A DNA stretch of 64,000 nucleotides. Source: Leidyana gryllorum EB-2025a. Its lineage: Eukaryota > Apicomplexa. The notes beneath the pieces were generated by a model. It was not told where the DNA came from. It saw only the letters and a program-made list of their open reading frames with translations, and ran no database searches. The DNA lies in NCBI GenBank assembly GCA_048772705.1, contig JBLWGC010000109.1, forward strand, positions 124,001 through 188,000, given 5' to 3'. Below, one piece after another: positions 1 to 11,594 of this stretch. Position 1 is the first letter of the stretch. Each line of letters opens with the position of its first letter. A program made the translations under genes and the position numbers.

Positions 1-1793
1 ATGGTTCTGGAAATCCCCAAAGTACTGACTTTTTACGACGAAATTAACCAAAGACACGGCACGCCCGAGGCCACCAGTGCCGCCATGATCGAACATTTCC
101 GTCGAGAAGAGCGTACCAGATGGAAGGATGTCCCGCGGAGCGCAAAAAGCGAGGCCAATCAAAAGGTCAACTTACTCAACGACCCCACCGCCGGAGGCAC
201 TGAAGAAGGGGTCCTGGACATCATTAACGCGTTGGCCTTGCACCTCTATACCTGGAGAGACCAAGTCGCCCCCCCAGGCGGCGACGTCGAACCTCAGATG
301 TACCCCAAAGAGCTCTCACCGGAGACAGAGTTACTCCTCATCTACTTGACAGCCTGTAAACCAGAGTATCCCGGACGACAGTTCATCCGTCCGGCCCTGG
401 TGGCTCTGGCAGCCAGACGGGCAGAGGCTGAAAAACAGCTCAAGGCCTCCAAAACAGGCGGCGATGACCACTCACAGCTCGGGAGAGACAATGTGGACGA
501 AGTCCTCCGGAATGTCGGCTATCTGCCCATAAATAGCCACGTCTCCTTCCCCGAGGCGGTCGACTGGGCCATAAAGGAGTATCTGCGCTTAACCGAGGCA
601 GACAGGCCTGCCATTCCCATGGACGATGTGACCCCCAATCGGCTCCCCAAACTCATCGGTGTCCGTCTCAAAGGTATATACACCAAGGTGAGCCTTTCCA
701 ATCACCCCGCCTCTTCCAATCCCGCAATGCAGACCGAATTGCAAGTGTTCGAGCATATAATACGAGATCTCGGCGACTATATACCAACACCCACCTTGGA
801 GGCTTTCCAACATTTGCGCCCCGTCTACTACCGTCTGCGAGGAGAACGTGTTGAGACTTGGGACAAAAAGTCGCCAAACGCCGAGGGGAGGTCCTCGCCC
901 GACGACAGGGACGCCAAGGCGGACTGGGAAGCCTTAACCAAATATCGGGAGTCTATTGCGGAGTGTATGCGCGAATGGGTGAGTACAAATCAGTCGACCT
1001 CTCCATATTCCACCGCCGCACTATCTTTCACAGGGGACCGCGTGCGATAAAGTCTTTAGTCAAATGAAAGCGGTGCAACTCGTTCTCCTCCGACACTACG
1101 TCAAGGAAACTTTGGCCTGCATCCCAATGGCTGGTGAGTCCTAAAAGCTGCCCCGTCTTCCTTATGACAACCCCTTCTGTACAGCTATCGAAAGGATGTC
1201 CGATCTCCGGTCCGGTGCCGAAAGGACGCCCGTGGTTACCAGCGCCCCCATACGGCGCGGAGGATTGAGCTCAGCGGTAAGCTTAGTGTGTGTGACTGCA
1301 AGTTCAATTGGCGCAGGTTGTCGTGGCGGGTACTGGTGAAGTCCGCAGTGTTCAAGATCCCAAAATCCAGGAAGAGTTCCCCGCACTCAAATCGCCCTCC
1401 CCGATTTCCGGGGGCGCCTGGGTACGATTGGCGGGCAGTGCATCGGCTTCCTCATCCGTAAGTTGAGCCATAATGTGTGCTTCTCCTTCATGTTCGCTCC
1501 AGAGCCGGCCACCAACCGGAAACTCTACCTCCGCCGCTGCTGCTGGTCGCCCAAGACGGATTGTCTGCCGCGGTTGTTCCTATTCTAATCGGCCGGGGAG
1601 AAACACTTGTGAAGCCTGCCACCGCTCACTGAGTGATCAGATCGCAGACATGGAGCAATTCCCGTCTTTGGGTACTCAACACATCGCCGCTCTGGCCGAG
1701 AATCGCAGGGAGCGGTATGGACCTGCCGCGGATAGCAACACCATCCACGGCATTCCCATTACCTTCAAAGAGCCACGAAGAAGGAAAAAGTGA
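1..1793 (+). CDS. Uncharacterised protein with C-terminal RanBP2-type zinc finger
   Basis: Five exons (1-978, 1034-1133, 1185-1276, 1317-1457, 1503-1793) join in frame to a 533-aa protein. The reading frame begins exactly at the first base of the window with ATG, so the true start may lie upstream. The N-terminal 330 residues look globular and helical but match no family I recognise. The last exon has a C-x2-C-x10-C-x2-C finger (CRGCSYSNRPGRNTCEAC), typical of RanBP2/NZF zinc fingers that bind RNA or ubiquitin, then a basic tail ending EPRRRKK. All four introns are 40-55 nt with GTGAGT, GTAAGC or GTAAGT donors. The zinc finger is seen directly; any RNA or ubiquitin role is inferred from the fold. 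The stop codon lies only 3 nt before a tRNA gene. Confidence 0.7.
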
Positions 1794-1796
1794 ACT

Positions 1797-1877
1797 GCGG
1801 GGATGCCCGAGAGGTTAAGGGGGTGGCCTTAAGATCCACTGGCTCTGTCCGCGTGGGTTCGAACCCCACTCCCCGCA
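1797..1877 (+). tRNA. tRNA-Leu (anticodon UAA)
   Basis: The 7-bp acceptor stem GCGGGGA/TCCCCGC is perfect and is followed by discriminator A. The T arm is a perfect GTGGG-TTCGAAC-CCCAC, which also supplies box B. The anticodon loop CTTAAGA gives UAA, reading the leucine codon UUA. A long variable arm (about GGCTCTGTCC) marks it as type II, as expected for Leu. Anticodon-stem pair 31:39 is C-U rather than Watson-Crick. There is no intron and CCA is not encoded. No clear T-run terminator follows immediately. It starts 3 nt after the stop codon of the preceding gene on the same strand. Confidence 0.93.
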
Positions 1878-2150
1878 AACCCAAAATCGTGTTACTTCTT
1901 GCTGCCTCTGGAGCACTTAGCTGTCTGATGGACAGACGTCAACTTATCAAGTCATGCGTCGGTCCCATCATCTAATATGTGATTGCATCGCTATCTACGA
2001 ATTATAGCGTATTGGGAACAAATGTGTGTGTGTGCAAATGAAGAGACACTGGCTTATACGGATTAAGAAGGAATCCTTTTCACGTTTGTTGGGGAACTCT
2101 AATGCAAATGAGAGCTTTCAAAATAGCGATTTATTCTATCTATGGGACTT
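1878..2150. other. Intergenic region with no recognised gene
   Basis: This 273-nt stretch lies between the tRNA and the 3' end of the minus-strand cysteine-rich gene. It holds a short TG run near 2023-2035 and moderately AT-rich sequence, presumably 3' flanks of the two units. I see no open frame or RNA structure I can support. Confidence 0.5.
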
Positions 2151-4100
2151 TCACTGCTTGCGGCATGATTTCTTGGATTTGGAATCCCGCGTGTGCAAGT
2201 TGGCAAACCGCACACTCTTCTTGGGGTGTGCATCTCGCTGCACAACAGTGCACTCCTCTTGCTCAGAATCGTCGGAAGAGGAAGAGCTGGACTCCATATC
2301 ACAGTCCTCTACTACGCTTTCAGCTTCACTCTCGTCGGAGTCCTCGTCTTCGCTCTCACTGACCTGACCACATGGCATCAACTCCCCCGCTATAAGATCA
2401 ATCTTGTGCGCGCATCTCTCACAGCCTCCGTCGCACTCGGAATACTCATCGTGCCGACGGCAAGCACAAGTCTTGTCGCAAGGGCAGTATGCCAGCACCT
2501 CTAATTGCTCCTTGAGTAAGTCGATTGCCCCTTTCACAGCTTCTTGATGGATCTCGACCTGATTTTCGGCGACGGATTCACTTTCGTCGGACTCATTGTC
2601 CGAATCTGAGTCGCTGTTGGCCGCAATCGCCTCTTGGTCCTCATTGCAGTTGCAAGAAACGCATCCTGTCTCATCTTCATCATCACCTTGAGTGCTCTCC
2701 ACATCGCTGGCGTCGTCGAAGCAACCGCAACACACATTCGGGATGCACCCAACACACTCGACATCATCACATTTGCAGTCATCGCAAGTGCAACTGCGTC
2801 TTTTGCACTTCGAGCACTTGCATTCGTTGCATTTGCATGAGTTATCGCGGCATTCGGTGCAGTCAGCACAGATGCAGTTGTCTGATTTGGTCTCGTTGCA
2901 AATGCAGTTATTGCAATCGCATCCACCACATTTGCATCCCAAGTCTTCAGCTTCTTCGACATCGGAATCATCATCAACGACCACGGTGCGCTGGTCCTTG
3001 TTGGACTTCGAGCACCCGCAATTCTTGCCCTCGCATTCCATATCTTCCTCCTCATCTTCGCTCCCGCTGGACTCAGAATCTCCAACATTCCCACACTCGC
3101 AGTTTGCGCACATGCAATCATCACATCCGCACGACTGTGCACCGGATTCGATAATATCGCACGAAGTGCAGTCACATTGCGTGGTGTTGCAACCACATGA
3201 CTTGCAGTCACAGGCATTGCATTCGCAATCACAGGTGTTGCATTCGGTGGTTTCCTCCTCATCCTCGCTGGAGTCTACTTCTTCGACTTGTGCGCAAGAG
3301 CATCCTTCCTGAGTGTCACTATCGCTATCTTCAACAGTGCATTCACACTTGTTTGGTAGTACGTGGTCGATGCATTCGCAATCGCTGTCGTTGGAGTTGC
3401 ATTGACAAGTCTGAGCAGTTTCCTCCGCCATGCAGCCGCAAGATTCGTGTTCTTGGCAGTCACATTCGTCAGAGCACCCGAGAACTTCGCACTCGCAATC
3501 ACTTTCCTGATCGCTAGGTACGCATTCACAAGCCTCATCCGTGGTCGAAGATTGGTGGCTGCAACAATTCTTATCATCGTCTTTGGGTGAACATGGGCAG
3601 GCCGAATCGCATTGGCAGTCCTCGCAAGGGCACTCCCAAACGTCATCTTGGCCGCATTGGTTTTCAGGTACGCAGCTGCATGATTCAGGGCACGACGCCA
3701 TGTGGGGGACACATTGTTTCTGAACATTATGGTTGTTGCAGGCTGCAACGTCAATGTAGCGTCTTTTTGAGGGCCGCTGCTTAGCGAGACCACAGCTCTT
3801 TTGGCCATTTGCACGACCACTGCTCAGTAGAGTGGCAAGGAGGGACAATTCCTCGTCACTGAGTACGTATACCTGTGGTGTGTCGCTACATTGTTCAGTA
3901 GTTGCGCAGTTTCGTGAGTGACACCGTTGTTTGCGGCTGTCAGCTCGCTGGCACATCTGGACATGGGCTGATGGTTGGTTAGCTACCCGTCTGCGCTTAG
4001 TTTGCTGGGCAGCGGGGGAACAGCACTCATTGGATGCCTGAGGCGGGGACATGAGCCCGAGACAGGCCCGTGTGCGAAGACAGCAACTGCAGCAACTCAT
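2151..4100 (-). CDS. Large acidic cysteine-rich (CxC-repeat) protein, metallothionein-like
   Basis: An intronless 649-aa frame starts at ATG 4100 and contains about 100 cysteines (about 15%). They occur mostly as C-x-C and C-x2-C in short runs such as CNTCDCECNACDCKSCGC, separated by Asp/Glu/Ser-rich linkers (for example DSESSGSEDEEEDMEC). The N-terminus opens MSCCSCCLRTRAC and contains a basic KRRR stretch. The C-terminus has KKSVRFAN, which fits the RVxF docking motif for protein phosphatase 1. Dense C-x-C spacing is known from metallothioneins and from CXC/Tesmin zinc-cluster proteins, but neither usual length nor layout fits. Metal binding is an inference. A true metallothionein lies 113 nt upstream on the same strand. 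Several frames are open here because of composition; the cysteine regularity favours this one. Confidence 0.75.
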   Translation of the reverse strand: MSCCSCCLRTRACLGLMSPPQASNECCSPAAQQTKRRRVANQPSAHVQMCQRADSRKQRCHSRNCATTEQCSDTPQVYVLSDEELSLLATLLSSGRANGQKSCGLAKQRPSKRRYIDVAACNNHNVQKQCVPHMASCPESCSCVPENQCGQDDVWECPCEDCQCDSACPCSPKDDDKNCCSHQSSTTDEACECVPSDQESDCECEVLGCSDECDCQEHESCGCMAEETAQTCQCNSNDSDCECIDHVLPNKCECTVEDSDSDTQEGCSCAQVEEVDSSEDEEETTECNTCDCECNACDCKSCGCNTTQCDCTSCDIIESGAQSCGCDDCMCANCECGNVGDSESSGSEDEEEDMECEGKNCGCSKSNKDQRTVVVDDDSDVEEAEDLGCKCGGCDCNNCICNETKSDNCICADCTECRDNSCKCNECKCSKCKRRSCTCDDCKCDDVECVGCIPNVCCGCFDDASDVESTQGDDEDETGCVSCNCNEDQEAIAANSDSDSDNESDESESVAENQVEIHQEAVKGAIDLLKEQLEVLAYCPCDKTCACRRHDEYSECDGGCERCAHKIDLIAGELMPCGQVSESEDEDSDESEAESVVEDCDMESSSSSSDDSEQEECTVVQRDAHPKKSVRFANLHTRDSKSKKSCRKQ

Positions 4101-4213
4101 TGATTAATCCGTGATAAGTGAAGTGAAACAAATTTTTTGTCACTCCATTTTCATTTTTTGCTGATTTGTCGATAGGACAAAACAATCATTATCTAAAGGC
4201 TACTCGTACACAA

Positions 4214-4623
4214 TCACTTGCAGCATTGACCTTTCTGGCCACCGCAGGGCTTCTCAGAGCAACAGCCCTTCCTGAAAGCACCAAAGCGATGGCACTTGCG
4301 CGCTGAGCATTAACTTACCCGGTGTCAGAACAACATTGGTCCTTGCAGCAATCTTTGGACTCACAACACCCTTTACTGGCGCAGCAGCAGTTCGGTTTGC
4401 AGTCAGACGGGTTGGGGCAGCACGCCTTCTCCTTACAACACTTGTCAGTACAGCATTGCTCACCCTTGCAGCATCCTGTGGAGACACAGCAGCAGTTAGG
4501 CGCACACTTGTTCTTGTCCTGGCAGCACTTGGGATTGCAGTTGCAATCAGGGGTGCATTTAGACTTGTCCACACAGCAACGGCCTTCGATCTTAGTTTCA
4601 CAGCAAGGGCAAGAGGAAGTCAT
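4214..4623 (-). CDS. Metallothionein
   Basis: Two exons (4623-4319 and 4271-4214, 47-nt intron) give a 120-aa protein with 37 cysteines (31%) and no aromatic residues. Most cysteines are in CC or CCC clusters spaced by Lys/Ser/Asp. Two similar modules are visible (APNCCCVSTGCCKGEQCC and KPNCCCASKGCCESKDCC), indicating internal duplication, and the second exon ends GGQKGQCCK. Metallothioneins chelate Zn, Cu or Cd in the cytosol and buffer metals and oxidants. I chose ATG 4623, since the in-frame codon 12 nt upstream is TTG. A TTTAAA element lies about 35 nt upstream of the start on the minus strand. No consensus metal-response element was evident in the short promoter. Intron length and donor match the rest of the window. 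Confidence 0.9.
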
Positions 4624-4731
4624 GATCAAAGTCAATCACACTATTCAAATTGAGCCTTTAAATTAGTACAACGACATATTGCCGTCTCCCGCCCCACCTC
4701 GTGTGTGTGCGTCGGTTCCGGAAGGACTTGA
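4624..4731. promoter_or_regulatory. Bidirectional promoter between metallothionein and helicase genes
   Basis: Only 108 nt separate the divergent start codons of the metallothionein (minus) and the Hrq1-like helicase (plus). The region holds a TTTAAA (4659-4664) positioned as a TATA-like element for the metallothionein, and a TG-rich run (about 4700-4711). Both genes must draw their core promoters from it, so shared regulation is possible; this is inferred from position. Confidence 0.5.
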
Positions 4732-7700
4732 ATGCCTCATATAGTGGAATTAGTTTTCAAGACCGTTCTTGACACTCTATGTGTTCTTGAGCGAACTGAG
4801 ACCCCTCCCAGACTGAATGCCTTTTGGCGAGCTTTTCAAGATGTGTGGAAAGCACGAGCCAAGGGGTCTGGTTGTATAGCGGCCATCCGTCAGTTCTGTG
4901 AGGAATGGGTGAAGAACAAGCAGCCAGGTGTGTCTTCTGAGTTCAGAATGGTAGTTGAAGGATCTAAAATCCTGCAGATGTGGCTACTCTATGTCAGAAT
5001 CCGCTTGACGCTCTCTTAGCATATCTTGTTAGTTTCTGCGAGGTGGGTAGCACTCGTCATCACCCCCACCCCCACCCGACCTGACTTTTAGAACCTGGCC
5101 ATCATATTTGATGAGGGTGGCTCACCGACAAACAAGCGGCGGCGATTGGGGACAGAGGCAGCTCCAGAAGCGGAGGAGAGTTCGGGTGCTTCGCGACTTT
5201 TGTGGGTTCAGTGGCCACATGTGCGCGGCACCGAAGATCGACAGGAGCTCACTCGAGTCCTCTGTGAAGCTTTCAAAGACAACCACGACCGTTTCTTGGC
5301 GCTAAATAATCTCAAAGTCGAGCCTCGCAACGGCGCAGAGTTGGTGCCTGCTGTAAGGCTGTTTACCAAGCAGAACAAGGCCGCCGGACAGGGCGAAGCC
5401 AGTGCCCTCGAGAAGGAGTTTCAAGCGGTTTTGGTCGATGTACAGAAGGAGGTGAGTGATTTCACCTCACCCGTTGTGCATCGGAATGACGATCCCTATG
5501 TGGATTGTAGGAATGGTACAAAGGACAGATGCAGCTTTATCGCGAAGAGCCGAAAGTGGTTCGTCGCAGCGTGCTGTTGCACGAGGATCTGCTCCATCCG
5601 GCGGTGGTCCATACGTTGAGGTACCCGTTCATCATTCATTCTTTACTCCTCTCCCGCTCACGGTCCACAGTCATTTTTGTTTCCCGGAGGACGCGGATCT
5701 AACTCGCCTGGAGGCCAAGTTAGAGTTGTACACCCATCAAGCCAAAGCACTTGACTATCTCCTGGAAGGTCACGATGCGGTGGTCTCGACTTCCACAGCG
5801 AGTGGAAAGAGTCTGTAAGCGGCTCAGATCTTCCTCTTCAATCTGCATCTTGGACGACCACAGGATCTTCCAGACACACGCGATCAACAGACTCATTAAC
5901 AATCCTTCTGAGATTGTTCTGGTGGTATATCCCACCAAAGCTCTTGCGCAAGACCAGCTTTCCAAGTGGCAAGCGTTTCTTACGCGTGTTAAGACTATGG
6001 ATGAGAGCGTGCCCGACCTCAACGTTCGCGTGATCGACGGCGACACCTCGTACAGTGACCGGAAGACGTTTGCCGATGAAGCGGATATACTCTTAACCAA
6101 CTTTGATTTCTGTCACAAGACAATGCTGACCACTCCGAGTTACTACGCACGCTTCTTCCGCGATCTCAGCTTCCTGGTGGTAGACGAAGCGCACACCTAT
6201 CGCGGCGTGTTTGGAGCTCATTCTGCCATGACATTGCGACGGATACTATTGATGCACGGCCTTTTGTGCCCTCAAGCACCGGCCGTCCAAATCATCACAT
6301 GCACAGCTACACTGGGAAATCCCCAGGATCACTTCCAGCTCTTGACGGGCCGAAGCCAGGTGAAGTGCGTCGCCGAAGACGGCTCTCCCGCCGAGGCCAA
6401 ATACTTTGTGCTATGGGATCCGCCGGCCGTGGGAGCGGGGTCGCTGGACTCTGCGGTGAAAGCTTTGGGCCCTCGCGCAGAGGAGATAGTCTCGTCAGTT
6501 CCGACCACCGACATTGATGCTATTTTCGGCGGCGGGTCGTTACAAAGGGCACCAGCTGTGATTGATGAGAATCAGACAGAGAGTATTGCTGATTTCGTCG
6601 TTGGAGATATGGCATCGACAACTAAAGCTGACGACAAGAAGAAGGGGCCCGTAGTCCGCAAGAAAGGTCTCCCCGCCCAATGGGGGGGAGTTCATCTCGA
6701 GGAAGAGTTGCACAAAATCAGTGCGATCAACGAATGTATCCGCCTCTTTGTCTTCATGGTGAGTTTGCAATATGAAAGGCCCCTCTTGGATGACTCGGAT
6801 GGCTGGCTGGTTCACTACAGATCCGTCGCAACATCAAGACTTTCTTGTTCTGTAACGCTCGCATTCTGGTCGAAATTGTATTTGGAGCAGTTCAGAAGCG
6901 TTTGAATAAAGAGAAGCAGCTATTGGGAAAGGTCGTCAGCTATCGCGGTGGGTACACCAAAGATGTGCGGAGGAATCTCGAACAGAAGATCTTTCGTAAC
7001 GAAGCCGTGGGAGTCATCAGGTAAGTAATGTCGAAAGAGAGAGTGGCTTGGAGTACACACAGTCCCGCAGTACCAACGCGTTGGAACTCGGTATTGATCT
7101 TGGACTACTGGATGTTGTCATCACGTTGGGATTTGAGGGGTCAGTGAGTTCCGTACGTCAAAGACTCGGGCGAGCCGGACGGGCCCAGCGGCCGTCATTG
7201 GGGATCTTGGTGGCCTTTGATTCGCCTGTGGAGCGTTATGTGGTGCGGCAACTCGGCAATGCATTCTGGGCCAAACATGCCGAACCCGTTGCTTTCGACC
7301 CCACCAACCTGATCCTCCTGAAACAACACGTCATTTGTGCACTCAAAGAGGCCGGGAGACCGCTAACGCTGTCGGTAAGCGGTTGCGGCAATGTTTCTTC
7401 AAGTTGTGACTGCTGACAGGTCCTCAAAATGTACCTCGGAGATCGAGTCAAAGAGGCTCTGGTGATCGCACTTCGCACCGGCGAGGTGCGTCAACTGGAA
7501 GACAAAACTTTCAAGTTTGCTGTGACATCCCGTCAACTGATCGTTAGCGATGGCGACGAGGGGAAACACGAACGGGAGATCACTGAGCGGAAGCAGCGGG
7601 AGGAAGCCGAGGCAGCAAAGATCGATCTGCGTGATTACGATGCGCCTATCCCTGAATCTGTTTTGCAGACAATGCCCTTCTTAGATCCTCGGCATCACGA

Positions 7701-9344
7701 AGCAAATCGAGCGACATTGACAGAGGAAGAAATCCGAATGCAATTCCTCGAACAGGTGGCAGCTCAGGCTGAGATCAAAGCGACTAAACGCCAGAAAGGA
7801 GAGAAGGCTCAGCGGCCGGTCTTCTTCATCAACGACGTCTCTGGATTGGCAGAGGCGCGCAAGTTTACCGATCCTCACAGCATAATTGATCTCCGGTCCG
7901 CCGGGATACCGAACGTTGCCGTGTACGCCGTGGGGGCGTCAGGTGGGAATGATAGGCGAAGGGGTGGCCCAGCTGAGGTGTCGAGATCGAACGAAGAGGG
8001 CCCCGGAGGCTATGTTCTGCCTGGAGACGACGAGACGAAAGGACTGCAGTGCATTGACGAGACCGATCTGCGTGACGCGTTCATGAAGCTCTATCCCGGA
8101 GCGGTCTATCTCATGCGAGGGAAGGAGTGGATTGTGAAGGTGTTCAATTTTCGGAAGCGTTACGCAATAACGGAACTCCACAAGGAAGGGAAGTACTATA
8201 CCGTGGTCTCCGATACTCACAGCTTCGTTCTACTCAAACAAGAGAGAACGCTCAACCACCGCAACTTCCCGAAGATCAGTCACAATTTTGAAGTCTTTCT
8301 CGGACCGTTGCGAGTCTCTTATGCCATTCCTCACTACTGGAAAGTCTTCAAAGAGGGCCCAAAGAAGTGGGAGAGTATCGAGTTGAGTCTTCCTGACCTG
8401 GCCTATGACACGAGGGGTGTCTGTTTTGAGTTCCTCGCACAGTCGCTCGACAAGTTTTACGCGAAAGCTCGTCCCCTCCTCCAGATTCCAGAGATGGTAA
8501 GGCGGCCATCAGTCGGTTGCGGTTGCTCGCTCCATTGGTCTGAAAAGGGTTACTGTTGTTTCTCAGGCCGAGAGCTTCCAGAGCGAGGCCACTGGAGACG
8601 AGAGTCTGCTGTTGGCCGGGTTACATGGATTGGGGCACGCATTGGTGAAGGCGGCGACGTCGGTGATTTGGTGCGATGTACGTGAGATGGGTGAGTGAGG
8701 GAGAGGATAGATTACATTCGCTGGCTGACTGACTGTCTCAGATTCAAGCTGTCCCTGCGCTTTCTCTAACTACAGTAAACAGGCGACGAAGCTGTACATA
8801 TTTGAGAAGCCTTCCACTCTGGCATTGGGCCTGGCCGACATCCTGTTTAGAAACCAGGGCGAAAAGCTCGGTGAATTGCTGGACGCCACCAAGCGGATGA
8901 TTACTAACTGTCCCTGCAGTAAAGGTAAGACCAGCCGGTGGGAGTTGTGTTTGAGAGGAGTGCACCCTGGGGGGGGCGGGTGTTGCGGTCTAAGGGATGT
9001 GTGCCGGTCCTATCTGAGTGTGTATATGTATTACTACGGGTGACTTTTGAGGTTATGTATGTAAATTGCAGATGAAAGCGCTGCTGGGTGTCTGGAATGC
9101 GTGTTGTCCCCCTATTGTATCGAGCGTAACGCCCTAGTCAACGTCAAGTCGGCTATCATCATATTGGATATGATTCTCAAGTAAGGCGTGGGGTGTGGGT
9201 GAATTATTGACTAGTGCATGTCCTGCTCAGTGAGTGAGGTGAAGTGTGTTTCTGGTGTGCAGTGAGCGCAAACTAAGGAGCGGGACTCGTTTGTCGTATA
9301 TTTTCCTGCGTTATCGCAACCTACATGGGACAACTTTGACTTAA
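4732..9344 (+). CDS. Hrq1/RecQ4-like SF2 helicase with DUF1998 zinc module
   Basis: Thirteen exons (4732-4927, 4978-5042, 5092-5451, 5511-5620, 5671-5814, 5864-6758, 6821-7020, 7071-7374, 7420-8496, 8567-8690, 8742-8924, 9072-9180, 9263-9344) join in frame to 1,282 aa. Helicase motif I is STASGKS (GKS at residues 289-291), after a YTHQAKAL Q-motif-like stretch. Motif II is DEAH (about residue 399) and motif VI is QRLGRAGR (about 687). The C-terminus has CPC plus GCLECVLSPYC (about 1215-1235), the four-cysteine signature of DUF1998/MZB domains in Hrq1-type helicases. These unwind DNA 3'-5' and act in genome stability and crosslink repair in yeast. Basic KRRR near residue 95 could be a nuclear signal. 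The next gene starts 16 nt after this stop. Confidence 0.9.
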
Positions 9345-9360
9345 GTCCGATTTGTTATAT

Positions 9361-11467
9361 ATGATAGAACTGACATCTCATGAAGATCCCCACGAGATTC
9401 AGACCGGCGGCGGTCGGCAGGCTTTGACTTCCACAACCGCATCATCAGCCAGCAGTCACTCCACAAGAAATCCGTTCACCATTAGTGACCCGTGCGCGAT
9501 GCGATCCCTCTTGAAGGAACCTTCCACGCCGTTTATCGTCTCTCCGCCCCCTTTCAGTCCCCCTAGCACCACCAACCTGACCACCCCACCCGTCATCCGC
9601 AATATCATTGATGATATCGACTGGTCGGTCACGCGGCCCCCCATCATGAAGGAAGAGCCCCCAGGCGCCGGCACTCCAATGTACGCCAACCATATGACCA
9701 CCACCACCACCACAGGATTCCAGTATGAAGGAGAAGACGAGGCAGTCGAATCTGACGAGTTTTATGAGAATGACATGTGGGGGTCTGCTACTCCCTGTCG
9801 TCGTCCCCCCGCGCCCTTTGACAATGTTGAAGCGGTTGGTCTTCCCATGCAGCCTATCCAAAGCGAAATCGATACCTCGAATCTCAATCAACTCAACGTC
9901 AGCAACGAGCAGCAGGAGCTCATTCGTGTGCTCTGCCACCTACTGTTGACCCCTGGCGAGGCAGGCGGCCGAGCGTCACAGGCGCTACGTCAAGCCGTTG
10001 CCACCCTGAACACGCCAGCCGTGGATAGTACTGTTGGGGACTTCGGCACCGGTGGTCGCTTCCATCCCCCGCAAACCTCCAAACGGGCAAAACTGACTGC
10101 AGCTCGTAGTGCTCATCATACCATCTCGACCCAGCCAGCTCCCCGAGGCCGTCGATATCCTCCATCCAATCCCCTCAAGGGTCTCGAAAGACCAATGCCA
10201 TCACCCCAAAGCGGACTGCCCTGCGGCAATGGTCCACTCGCTTCGGCACGGGTCGAGGCTATCATTGCAGCTGTCGATGCCAGCCTCCAACAAGCACTGG
10301 TGTCCTGTCGGAGTCCGACCACAGGACCGTTGCCATCAGCTACGGGGAACTGTTTTGGATTGTTTGGCAGCCAGATCCTCGGGCCCAACGGTGGACCTCT
10401 CTCGTGGGAGCCTCATGGGCCCAGCATAAACCGCTGGAGAAACATAGATGTCACATTACCCATCATAATCCCGCAAGGCACACTTGTTGTGCAACCTTCA
10501 CATCCCAATTCAATGATGTCCCCTTCTGCTGCTCAAAGTGATCACAGTGGCGGCGACTTAGACACGCGCTACGACTTCAGCACAAACCTTCCCACCGACA
10601 ATTTAGCTGTTTTTGGTGCGAGAGCCGCATCGCTCTTTGAGTCCAACGGCACAACCAATTACGTACCGGCCTCGATGCTGCGAACCCGTGTCGCGGTCCT
10701 TCACAAGTGTCCGGACTTTTTGATCGCCAAGATCGCCCAGGTGAGCCGACAAGATGATTCCTTCTTCCCACGACCTTCCCCTCTGCCTGCAGTTATTTGA
10801 GGCCAGTGTGGCTGCCATTTGTCCCATTCTAGACGAGCCAGTTCAACTAATTTGCGACAGAGTCAGTCGTTGTTCAGTACCGTTCAAGCCCAATCCCAAT
10901 GGCGGTGGACATGATGGGACCTCCTTCAGTCAACAGTGCCAGGAAAGGATTGAAGCTTTGGTAGCCGCAGCGACCCCGCAGGACGAGCGCAAGCTGCTAG
11001 CAATATCTTCCGTATTGTGGAACTTTGCTAACTTGATAAATCACAGGATTCGTCCGCTGGTCGGCGATTTTTACTCGAAACTGCCGCTGTCTGCACTGCA
11101 GAAGCGCTCCGTTCCGGAGGATCTGTACAGCGCTAGAACGGGCAACATTGGCTTAGAATTTCGATTCGCTCCCAGCAAACAGATGAAGGTCCTATTGGCG
11201 CAAAACATCACTTCGCAACCGTCCGCTCTCGCTATCAAGAGAGTGGACGTGCGGGGATTGGAACTCAGTGAACTCCGTCTCGAACAAGATCGGCGTCAAG
11301 ACAGAGAGTTTGATCCCCTGTTCCTGGAAATGTGTGATGCTCGGGTACCCACCAAACCGATTCTGCGCGACGAATCAGGAAACCGTTCTGGACGAGCAAT
11401 TTTGGCACCAAGGAGTGCAATCAGTATGCCCAGGGTTGATACGGAACCCCTTTCTTTTTTGAGTTAG
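9361..11467 (+). CDS. Uncharacterised protein, disordered N-terminus and conserved-looking C-terminal domain
   Basis: Two exons (9361-10740, 10793-11467) give 684 aa. The in-frame TTG upstream was rejected in favour of ATG 9361. Residues 1-380 are low complexity (Ser/Thr/Pro-rich, a TTTTTT run, acidic patches and KEEPPGAG), as in transcriptional regulators. The final 270 residues look globular, with alternating hydrophobics (AVFGARAASLF, HKCPDFLIAKIAQ, LFEASVAAICPILDEPV). I recognise no domain. The 52-nt intron falls inside the globular part. It starts 16 nt after the helicase stop, so its promoter must lie in the helicase 3' end or it is co-transcribed. Confidence 0.7.
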
Positions 11468-11594
11468 AAGTGATCGGCCAGCAGCACAGCATTTGATCGT
11501 TACTTTCTTCCAATGTCTCACATTTTGCTCATTTTAAGTTTCACATCTATCGCAACCAGACATATCGCAGTAGCACACACGTGTGTGCGGAACA

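Noticed and set aside
2525-3312. Several open frames on both strands across the cysteine-rich gene
   Set aside because: They are composition-driven shadows of the C-x-C coding pattern (TGC/TGT read as Ala, Val, His, Leu in other frames) and lack domain structure.
11031-11047. Intron ending at AAATCACAG inside the 684-aa gene
   Set aside because: The only donor would give a 35-nt intron that shifts the frame; the unspliced frame stays open to a sensible stop.
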